The notes beneath the pieces are model-generated. The model was not told where the DNA came from. It saw only the letters and a program-made list of their open reading frames with translations, and did not search any database. From Lachnospiraceae bacterium (GTDB lineage Bacteria; Bacillota; Clostridia; Lachnospirales; Lachnospiraceae), in contig JAHZHB010000069.1 of the NCBI GenBank assembly GCA_019420465.1, positions 1 to 7,921 of the forward strand: a DNA stretch of 7,921 nt, given 5' to 3'. The position numbers were made by a program, and so were the translations under genes. Every line of letters begins with the position of its first letter. The stretch's first letter is position 1. Below, in pieces: positions 1 to 4,809 of this stretch.

Positions 1-125
1 CCCACAATCTCCCCCTAACCGCGCAGCAGGCGCCAGCCGCCCTGCGCCTCAAAACTCTCCCATCCCTCCACCCACAATCTCCCCCTAACCGCGCAGCAGG
101 CGCCAGCCGCCCTGCGCCTCAAAAC
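1..125. repeat. 70-bp-period tandem repeat, two copies, each with a GC-rich hairpin
   Basis: Positions 1-55 and 71-125 are identical over 55 bases, giving a period of 70 with a diverged 15-base tail. Each copy carries an imperfect hairpin: GCGCAG (21-26) pairs with CTGCGC (42-47), and GGCG (29-32) pairs with CGCC (38-41), with a CA bulge and a CCAGC loop; the second copy sits at 91-117. The array begins at the window edge, so more copies may lie to the left. No reading frame or T-tract makes this a gene or a normal terminator. It is probably an intergenic palindromic repeat family; function unknown. Confidence 0.85.
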
Positions 126-151
126 CTACCACCCTGCCACACCCCAAAATC

Positions 152-430
152 AGGATGCCCGGGTGAAATGCCGGTGGTCTGTCTGCTCTCCGGGATTTCC
201 CTAAAGCGCGGGCTGACTGGTTCTTAGCGTACAGAAGCCGTGTATATAAGGGCATCTGCCGCTAACCAGGCGGCAGATGAGGATGCCTTGAGCGGTGTTT
301 TCATCAGAAAACACTGCGAATGCATCCGGTACCTTATATACACGGCTTCTGTACGCTTAGAACCATCGCCCAAGCGTCCGGGAAATCCCGGAGAGCAGAC
401 AGACCACCGGCATTTCACCCGGGTCATCCG
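152..430. repeat. ~280-bp element with ~100-bp imperfect inverted repeats (MITE-like or giant hairpin)
   Basis: The left arm (about 152-251) is the reverse complement of the right arm (about 331-430). The outer block 158-200 matches 381-423 without mismatch. The inner block 218-251 matches 332-365 with one mismatch. Between them lies a diverged stretch (17 versus 15 bases). The ~79-bp centre holds two further hairpins: CATCTGCCG/CGGCAGATG (253-261/271-279) and an 11-bp stem 292-302/307-317 around the loop ATCA. No target-site duplication is evident and no transposase is encoded. It starts about 9 bp past the ATPase stop codon, so it would form the 3' end of that transcript. Candidates are a non-autonomous mobile element or a structured 3' UTR/termination element. 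The structure is seen directly; the role is inference. Confidence 0.85.
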
Positions 431-438
431 TCCGTCCC

Positions 439-2517
439 CTACTTCTCCATCAAATTCGTCATACTCTTCACCCCGATCATCAACGTCGAAGTATTATGCA
501 ACACCGCCGAAGTCGTCGGCTGGATCACCCCAGCCACCCCAAGTCCGATCAGCATTCCATTAAATCCCACAATAAACCTATAATTCCCCCTTATCCTCTT
601 CATCAACGCATCACTGATCCTCTTCAGCGCCACAATCTGCCACAGATCATTACCATCCACCGTAATATCCGCGATCTCCCGTGCCAGCTCCGCACCATCA
701 CTGATCGCCACACCGACATCAGCCGCCGAAAGTGCCGGAGAATCATTAATTCCATCCCCGATCATAATCACCTTCCGGCCCAGAGCCTTTTCCTGCTCCA
801 CAAACCGTGCCTTATCCTCCGGCAGGACCTCCGCATAATACTCATCCACACCGACACGCCGTGCGATCGCCGAAGCCGTCCGCTCACTGTCTCCCGTCAT
901 CATCACGATCTTCGAAAGCCCAGCCTTTCTAAGTTCAGAAACCACGCACTCAGCTTCCCCGCGGAGCGGATCCTCAATACAGATCACCGCCGCCAGCACA
1001 TGATTTACCGCCAGATACAGGTGCGAATATTCCTCCGGCAAAGCATCAAACTGCGCCCGCTTTTCCTCCGGGATCACACACTTCTCATCCTCAAACACAA
1101 AATGATAACTGCCGATCACCACACGCGCACCATTCACCGTAGAAGAAATACCATGCGCCACCATATATTCCACTTTAGAATGCATTTCCTCATGCTGCAG
1201 CTTTTTCTCCTTCGCCGCATGCACCACAGCCTTTGCCATAGAATGTGGGAAATGCTCCTCCAGACATGCCGCCAGACGAAGCAACTCGTCTGGATGCTCA
1301 CCATTAAACGGCACCACATCCACCACCGTCGGTTTTGCCTTTGTCAGCGTACCCGTCTTGTCAAACACGATCGTATCCGCGTCAGCCACAGCCTCCAGGA
1401 AACGGCCACCCTTGACCGTCACACCATACTGCTGCGCCTCACGGATCGCAGACAATACAGAGATCGGCATCGCAAGCTTTAACGCACAGGAAAAATCCAC
1501 CATCAGGATAGACAATGCCTTCGTCACATTCCGTGTCAGAAGATATGTCAGCGCTGTACCGCCAAGACTGTATGGCACCAGACTGTCCGCCAGATGCTCC
1601 GCCTTGCTTTCCAGACCGGATTTTAATTTCTCCGACTCCTCGATCATCTCCACGATCTTTTCAAAACGGCTCGAACCTCCCGCAGACTTCACCTGCAGCG
1701 TCAGCTCACCCTCTTCAACGACCGTACCTGCATAAACAGATGCACCGGCCACGCGGCGTACCGGAACAGATTCTCCCGTCAGAGATGCCTGATTGACCAT
1801 GGCTTCGCCATCTGTCACACAGCCATCAAACGGAATGATATTGCCCATATGTACCACAACCTCATCCCCGGCCTTTATCTCTGTCGTATCCACAAGTATT
1901 TCCTGACCGTCACGTTTCAGCCATACCTTGCTGACATTCAAAGCCATGCTTCTTGCCAGATCGTCCACCGATTTTTTATGTGTCCACTCTTCAAGCAGTT
2001 CACCAATACCAAGCAAAAAGATAATAGAGCCCGCTGTATCGATATCCTGACGGACAACAGATACACCGATCGCCACAGCATCCAGCACCGGCACCTCGAT
2101 CTTGCGCTGCCACAGGGTCTGTATACCATGTTTTATGTATTTTAACGAGCGGACAGCCACCAGTCCGGCACGCACCGGATAGGGCAAAACGATCTTTCCG
2201 GCATAGTGTAAGATCACCTTCTGGATCATCCGCTCCTTGTATTCTGCATTCAGCTCCCTGCCGGAATTTTCGATCAGCCCCGCAGGAACATCTACATCTT
2301 CATAATGAAAATTTCGCATCAGCGTAATGACCTGCTGACGGTCACCGGTATATTCGATCACAGCATCTGCTGTTTTCTCATACACCTTTGCATTTTCGAC
2401 CATCTTTGCAGACTGCAGGTAATACTGCAGGATGTCTGCCTCGGCAAACGTCATTTTCCTGCAGGACAGATGAATACGCATGCGATGATAGGCCTCATGT
2501 TTTATCGTAAACTTCAT
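439..2517 (-). CDS. P1B-type heavy-metal-translocating ATPase, atypical CPx motif
   Basis: A 692-residue membrane pump expected to couple ATP hydrolysis to export of a transition metal. The start is placed at 2517 because AAGGAG lies 7 bases upstream; 19 further in-frame codons upstream lack such a site. Residues 1-75 look like a degenerate HMA-type domain without CxxC. Two membrane helices lie near 145-178, then the actuator domain with TGES (247-250), a second helix pair at about 315-358, the phosphorylation motif DKTGT (386-390), TGD (541-543), GDGIND (587-592), and two C-terminal helices with HNTST (674-678). Oddities: the usual CPC of the metal-site helix reads FSC (342-344), losing the conserved proline and one cysteine, and the HP motif reads PHS (425-426 are His-Ser). 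The preceding small protein gene and divergent DtxR-family gene suggest metal-controlled efflux. Family is near certain; the metal (Mn, Zn, Fe or other) is not determined. Confidence 0.95.
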   Translation of the reverse strand: MKFTIKHEAYHRMRIHLSCRKMTFAEADILQYYLQSAKMVENAKVYEKTADAVIEYTGDRQQVITLMRNFHYEDVDVPAGLIENSGRELNAEYKERMIQKVILHYAGKIVLPYPVRAGLVAVRSLKYIKHGIQTLWQRKIEVPVLDAVAIGVSVVRQDIDTAGSIIFLLGIGELLEEWTHKKSVDDLARSMALNVSKVWLKRDGQEILVDTTEIKAGDEVVVHMGNIIPFDGCVTDGEAMVNQASLTGESVPVRRVAGASVYAGTVVEEGELTLQVKSAGGSSRFEKIVEMIEESEKLKSGLESKAEHLADSLVPYSLGGTALTYLLTRNVTKALSILMVDFSCALKLAMPISVLSAIREAQQYGVTVKGGRFLEAVADADTIVFDKTGTLTKAKPTVVDVVPFNGEHPDELLRLAACLEEHFPHSMAKAVVHAAKEKKLQHEEMHSKVEYMVAHGISSTVNGARVVIGSYHFVFEDEKCVIPEEKRAQFDALPEEYSHLYLAVNHVLAAVICIEDPLRGEAECVVSELRKAGLSKIVMMTGDSERTASAIARRVGVDEYYAEVLPEDKARFVEQEKALGRKVIMIGDGINDSPALSAADVGVAISDGAELAREIADITVDGNDLWQIVALKRISDALMKRIRGNYRFIVGFNGMLIGLGVAGVIQPTTSAVLHNTSTLMIGVKSMTNLMEK

Positions 2518-2540
2518 CGTCTGTCTCCTTGTATATGTAA

Positions 2541-2565
2541 TACACCTGCCCATAAGGCAGGTGTA
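2541..2565 (-). other. Intercistronic hairpin between small membrane protein and ATPase genes
   Basis: A perfect 10-bp stem, TACACCTGCC (2541-2550) with GGCAGGTGTA (2556-2565), loop CATAA. It sits in the 74-bp gap between the two minus-strand genes, about 23 bases before the ATPase start codon. Read in the transcribed direction a T6 run lies before the stem, not after it, so this is not a standard intrinsic terminator. It could be an RNA-processing or stability element setting the ratio of the two products. Structure is seen; function is inferred. Confidence 0.6.
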
Positions 2566-2591
2566 AAAAAGCAATTTCGTTTTTTCGTGTC

Positions 2592-2885
2592 TTATGCTTC
2601 AGCAGTCTCTTCGGCTGTTTCTTCTGCAGCATCCTCTACTTCTGCAGCAGCTGCCTCAGCTTCACGCTCTTCGTTAATGGATTTTGCATCGCTGAGAATA
2701 TCCTCTGCATTTTCCTGTACGGTAGTCACTGTCTTCATCACACAGTCCTTTGCTCTGAGCACTGCTGCTGTACAGTTTGTGTATACTTTTTTAGCATCCT
2801 TACTGGACAGCATCTTGATACCGGCTGTACCAAAAGCTACTCCTGCTGCAAAGATTCCTGTTTTCTTTAAATCAAATTTCATCAT
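2592..2885 (-). CDS. Small single-helix membrane protein, DUF6110-like, partner of the P-type ATPase
   Basis: A 97-residue protein. The start at 2885 follows AGGAGG with a 9-base gap; the adjacent ATG at 2882 is also possible. A short basic N-terminus (MMKFDLKKTG) precedes a glycine/alanine-rich helix at about 9-26 that probably spans or docks in the membrane. A central helical segment, about 28-70, contains Cys38 and Cys48. The tail (72-97) is very acidic, with 12 Glu/Asp in 26 residues and a near-repeat AEETAEETAEA. I associate this pattern from memory with DUF6110, small Bacillota proteins found next to heavy-metal ATPases; not confirmed by search. It is first in the operon, with the ATPase 74 bp downstream. 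Length, topology and position recall mycobacterial PacL1 (DUF1490), a partner of the CtpC pump, but the His-containing C-terminal metal motif of PacL1 is absent; acidic residues and two Cys are the only obvious ligand candidates. Confidence 0.85.
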   Translation of the reverse strand: MMKFDLKKTGIFAAGVAFGTAGIKMLSSKDAKKVYTNCTAAVLRAKDCVMKTVTTVQENAEDILSDAKSINEEREAEAAAAEVEDAAEETAEETAEA

Positions 2886-2915
2886 ATGTCTGTACCTCCT
2901 GTTTTGATTAGACAT

Positions 2916-2945
2916 AGTATAACGACTTTACCCCCGGTTGTTCAA
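2916..2945 (-). promoter_or_regulatory. Promoter of the small protein / P-type ATPase operon
   Basis: On the minus strand, TTGAAC (2940-2945) and TATACT (2916-2921) are separated by 18 bp, and the -10 box lies about 30 bp upstream of the start at 2885. Good match to a housekeeping sigma promoter. It points away from the repressor promoter, so the two share one control region. Confidence 0.7.
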
Positions 2946-2985
2946 GCATAACTTTTGGCCGATTTTACCTGTTTTTTTGTTTAAA

Positions 2986-3040
2986 TTAGTCATTGCTTTT
3001 ATCCTTTAGTCCTGTTATACTTACGTTAGTATTTTCTAAC
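2986..3040 (+). promoter_or_regulatory. Candidate DtxR-type operator: three TTAGT repeats at 20-bp steps plus GTTAG/CTAAC palindrome
   Basis: TTAGT occurs at 2986, 3006 and 3026, exactly 20 bp apart, so the copies fall on the same helix face. They lie just before the -35 box, within the spacer and just after the -10 box of the repressor promoter. The third copy is part of GTTAG-TATTTT-CTAAC (3025-3040). DtxR/IdeR boxes are built from TTAG-type half-sites, which makes autoregulation plausible. Spacing is seen; binding is inferred. Confidence 0.4.
2993..3021 (+). promoter_or_regulatory. Promoter of the DtxR-family repressor gene
   Basis: TTGCTT (2993-2998) and TATACT (3016-3021) with a 17-bp spacer and an extended -10 (TGT immediately before TATACT). 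It lies about 50 bp upstream of the repressor start codon. Confidence 0.75.
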
Positions 3041-3072
3041 TTTTGACATGTGAAACTAAAGGAGGTTAATCT

Positions 3073-3459
3073 ATGCTATATCAGCAGCACAAGTCCGAAG
3101 AATCTACAGAGGATTATCTTGAGGCTATCCTGATGCTTGGCAAAGAGCTCCCCCATGTCCGTTCCATCGACATCGTACACAAGCTTGGCTATTCCAAGCC
3201 CAGTATCAGCGTTGCCATGAAAAACCTCAGACTAAACGGTCTGATCGAAGTAGCTGATTCCGGTTTTATCACCCTGACAGAAACCGGCCGCCAGCGTGCG
3301 GAGACCGTCTACGAACGGCACGCGCTGATCTCCGACTGGCTGATCTCCATCGGGGTTTCTCCAGATACAGCTACACGCGATGCCTGCAAAATGGAACATG
3401 ACATCAGTACGGAGAGCTTTAGTGCCATCAAATCCTATATCGAGCATGCAAAAGCATAA
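3073..3459 (+). CDS. DtxR/MntR-family metal-dependent transcriptional repressor
   Basis: 128 residues, close to MntR in length and lacking the SH3-like third domain of DtxR. The start is fixed by AAAGGAGG 7 bases upstream. Residues 1-70 form the winged-helix DNA-binding domain (recognition helix about 41-55, wing about 58-69); residues 71-128 form the dimerisation and metal-binding domain. By alignment from memory with B. subtilis MntR, the likely ligands are Asp14 (MntR Asp8), Glu17 (Glu11), His83 (His77), Cys105 (Glu99), Glu108 (Glu102) and His109 (His103). The segment ACKMEH resembles ACRWEH of DtxR, so the site is a MntR/DtxR mixture. It is divergent from the small membrane protein/ATPase operon, which is the expected target. 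Family assignment is firm; the metal sensed is uncertain. Confidence 0.93.
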   Translation: MLYQQHKSEESTEDYLEAILMLGKELPHVRSIDIVHKLGYSKPSISVAMKNLRLNGLIEVADSGFITLTETGRQRAETVYERHALISDWLISIGVSPDTATRDACKMEHDISTESFSAIKSYIEHAKA

Positions 3460-3505
3460 AAAGATTCCGGAAATCCAGGTACCTCCCGATTTCCGGAATC
3501 TTTTT
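3458..3505. terminator. Bidirectional intrinsic terminator overlapping the repressor stop codon
   Basis: A perfect 17-bp stem, AAAAAGATTCCGGAAAT (3458-3474) with its complement 3489-3505, has a 14-base loop and ends in T5 on the plus strand. The left arm starts at the second base of the repressor's TAA. The A5 at its left base gives T5 on the other strand, so it can also end azlCD transcription arriving from the right (azlD stops at 3576). Confidence 0.9.
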
Positions 3506-3575
3506 ATATCTCTGTCATCGCCGGATCACCTATATCCCCGTCAATGCACTCGTATGTTTTTTCCCTCTTCTTTTC

Positions 3576-3893
3576 TCAGTGTATAAAACGCACCGCCAGC
3601 TCCAGGACAAAAACAATACCACAGCAAAGAACCGCCACCTGAAACAGACTGGCACCGTACCATGCTGCCACGATACCCAGAAGCAGTGCTGCCACACCGG
3701 CCAGCGGAATCTGCGTCGATTCCACGATCGCCGGAAATGTCATCACGGCCAGCGTTACATATGGCAGATAATACAGGAATGACTGGATAAACTGATTTTC
3801 GATCTTTCCGCGGATCAGTGTCAGCGGAAGAACACGGATCAGGGTGGATGTCAGTGCTGCCACCAGAATATAGATATAGATATTATGACTCAT
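3576..3893 (-). CDS. azlD: AzlD family branched-chain amino acid transport subunit
   Basis: A 105-residue, very hydrophobic protein with about four predicted membrane segments (near 5-25, 38-56, 63-81 and 84-102), matching the normal size of AzlD. AzlD is the small partner of AzlC in branched-chain amino acid export; in B. subtilis the pair gives azaleucine resistance. Its ATG lies inside the end of azlC, with an 11-base overlap (3883-3893), so translation is probably coupled. An AGGGAG about 9 bases upstream, within azlC, can serve as ribosome-binding site. The bidirectional hairpin at 3458-3505 is the likely transcript end. Assignment rests on size, hydrophobicity, the segment TLIRVLPLTLIRGK and the AzlC partner. 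Confidence 0.9.
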   Translation of the reverse strand: MSHNIYIYILVAALTSTLIRVLPLTLIRGKIENQFIQSFLYYLPYVTLAVMTFPAIVESTQIPLAGVAALLLGIVAAWYGASLFQVAVLCCGIVFVLELAVRFIH

Positions 3894-4629
3894 CTTTTTG
3901 TTCTCCCTCTTTTACCGGAAACCAAAAAGCTCCGGCTGCTGTGATGACTATAGTCAAAAGGATCGTACGCATACTTCCCGACATACCGGCCAGTATACGG
4001 ATATGCGTTGCCAGATAGCTCAGGATAAAACTGACAACGATCAGCCCCAGGATCACCCTGTTTTCCTTGGACGGCGGCACGATAATGGCCAGAAACATAC
4101 CATACAAAGCCACACCAAGCGCACTGACGATCATCACTGGCAGAATATTTCCCGCAACGATACCGATGGCCGTCCCCAGAGACCATGCCGGTATGGCCAG
4201 AAGCATCGCACCGTAATGATACCAGGGATCTACATATCCCTTTCTTGCGATAGATGCGCCAAAGATCTCATCCGTAATACCAAAGCCCACCAGAATCCTG
4301 TGCAGCATGCCTGTCTTTGGATCCATCTTCTGACTTAAGGCACAGCTCATCAACAGATACCGTGCATTGGTCACCAGAATGATCAGCGCCATCTCAATAT
4401 ACGGTGCACCTGCACCTATAACGGTAAATTCCGCGTACTCTCCCGCGGATGCATGATTTAGCATACTGGACAAAAAGCCCTGCAGAGCATTCATCCCCAC
4501 CTTTCTGGCTGTGATGCCCAACGAAAAAGCCACAGCAAAATAGCCAAGTGCGATCGGAATACCGTCACGCATCCCTTCATAAAATCCGGGATGTCGATAG
4601 TTTATCCTTTGTTTTTCCTTCATTTTCAT
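3883..4629 (-). CDS. azlC: AzlC family branched-chain amino acid permease
   Basis: About 248 residues, the large membrane subunit of an AzlCD-type exporter. Family signatures are clear: GMRDGIPIALGYFAVAFSLG near the N-terminus, NARYLLMS (88-95), GITDEIFG (about 117-124), an AWSLGTAIG segment, and several hydrophobic helices to the C-terminus. The start is uncertain. ATG at 4629 and ATG at 4623 both lack a good ribosome-binding site, and the frame stays open to a TTG at 4677. That longer version would run through a terminator-like hairpin (4641-4666), so 4629 is preferred. It overlaps azlD by 11 bases. A promoter at 4690-4718 gives this pair its own transcript, separate from the MATE gene upstream. 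The leader hairpin suggests attenuation. Confidence 0.9.
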   Translation of the reverse strand: MKMKEKQRINYRHPGFYEGMRDGIPIALGYFAVAFSLGITARKVGMNALQGFLSSMLNHASAGEYAEFTVIGAGAPYIEMALIILVTNARYLLMSCALSQKMDPKTGMLHRILVGFGITDEIFGASIARKGYVDPWYHYGAMLLAIPAWSLGTAIGIVAGNILPVMIVSALGVALYGMFLAIIVPPSKENRVILGLIVVSFILSYLATHIRILAGMSGSMRTILLTIVITAAGAFWFPVKEGEQKDES

Positions 4630-4636
4630 TATACCC

Positions 4637-4666
4637 AAAAACGTGTCCGCCATCTGCCGGACACGT
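4637..4666 (-). terminator. Terminator-like hairpin in the azlCD leader (candidate attenuator)
   Basis: On the minus strand, ACGTGTCCG and CGGACACGT form a 9-bp stem (4658-4666 with 4641-4649) with an 8-base loop, followed directly by a T run (4637-4641). It lies between the azlC promoter and the azlC start codons. It is either a second stop for MATE read-through or a conditional terminator for azlCD. Confidence 0.65.
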
Positions 4667-4689
4667 GCTTTCTTCAAAATCTATCTGGT

Positions 4690-4718
4690 ATTCTAACGCA
4701 AAACAGCAAAAAAGCCAA
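4690..4718 (-). promoter_or_regulatory. Promoter of azlCD
   Basis: Minus-strand TTGGCT (4713-4718), a 17-bp spacer, then TAGAAT (4690-4695). The -35 box overlaps the descending arm of the MATE terminator. Expected transcription starts near 4683, about 55 bases before the azlC ATG. Confidence 0.5.
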
Positions 4719-4757
4719 TACACAGAATAAAGTTTCTTTCTGTATACCGGCTTTTTT
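4708..4757 (-). terminator. Intrinsic terminator of the MATE gene
   Basis: On the minus strand an A6 run and the arm GCCGGTATACAGAA pair with TTCTGTGTATTGGC and T6. All 14 arm positions pair if G-U wobbles are allowed. Read on the plus strand several of these become A-C mismatches, so the element is built for minus-strand RNA, behind the MATE gene. Confidence 0.85.
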
Positions 4758-4763
4758 ATATTA

Positions 4764-4790
4764 CTTACAGCTGTCCAAAACAGCTGTAAG
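4764..4790 (-). other. Extra hairpin in the MATE gene 3' untranslated region
   Basis: A perfect 11-bp stem, CTTACAGCTGT (4764-4774) with ACAGCTGTAAG (4780-4790), loop CCAAA. It lies 20 bases past the MATE stop codon. No T run follows on the minus strand, so it is probably a 3'-end stabiliser placed before the terminator rather than a terminator itself. Confidence 0.6.
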
Positions 4791-4809
4791 AACTGTTTTT
4801 CAGACTGTA

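Noticed and set aside
1..125. CRISPR-like array at the left edge
   Set aside because: Only two copies, with a 55-base repeat, 15-base interval and long bulged hairpin, and no cas genes. It is a tandem repeat.
152..430. Insertion sequence
   Set aside because: Terminal inverted repeats are present but there is no transposase frame and no visible target-site duplication, so only a non-autonomous element could be meant.
224..583. Short open frames on both strands within and beside the large inverted repeat
   Set aside because: They read through the palindrome, giving the same peptide pieces (such as YTASVR) on opposite strands; there is no credible start site.
496..1482. Long plus-strand open frame (328 codons) opposite the ATPase gene
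   Set aside because: Its product is overloaded with His, Arg and Ile and matches no family pattern; it is antisense to a clear ATPase reading frame and lacks a ribosome-binding site.
2541..2565. Intrinsic terminator between the small protein and ATPase genes
   Set aside because: On the transcribed strand the T run precedes the stem rather than following it.
2518..2574. Longer N-terminus of the ATPase starting at 2574
   Set aside because: The extra 19 codons run across the intercistronic hairpin and lack a ribosome-binding site, while AAGGAG precedes the ATG at 2517.
4630..4677. TTG start extending AzlC by 16 residues
   Set aside because: No ribosome-binding site, and it would translate through a terminator-like hairpin; kept only as an alternative.
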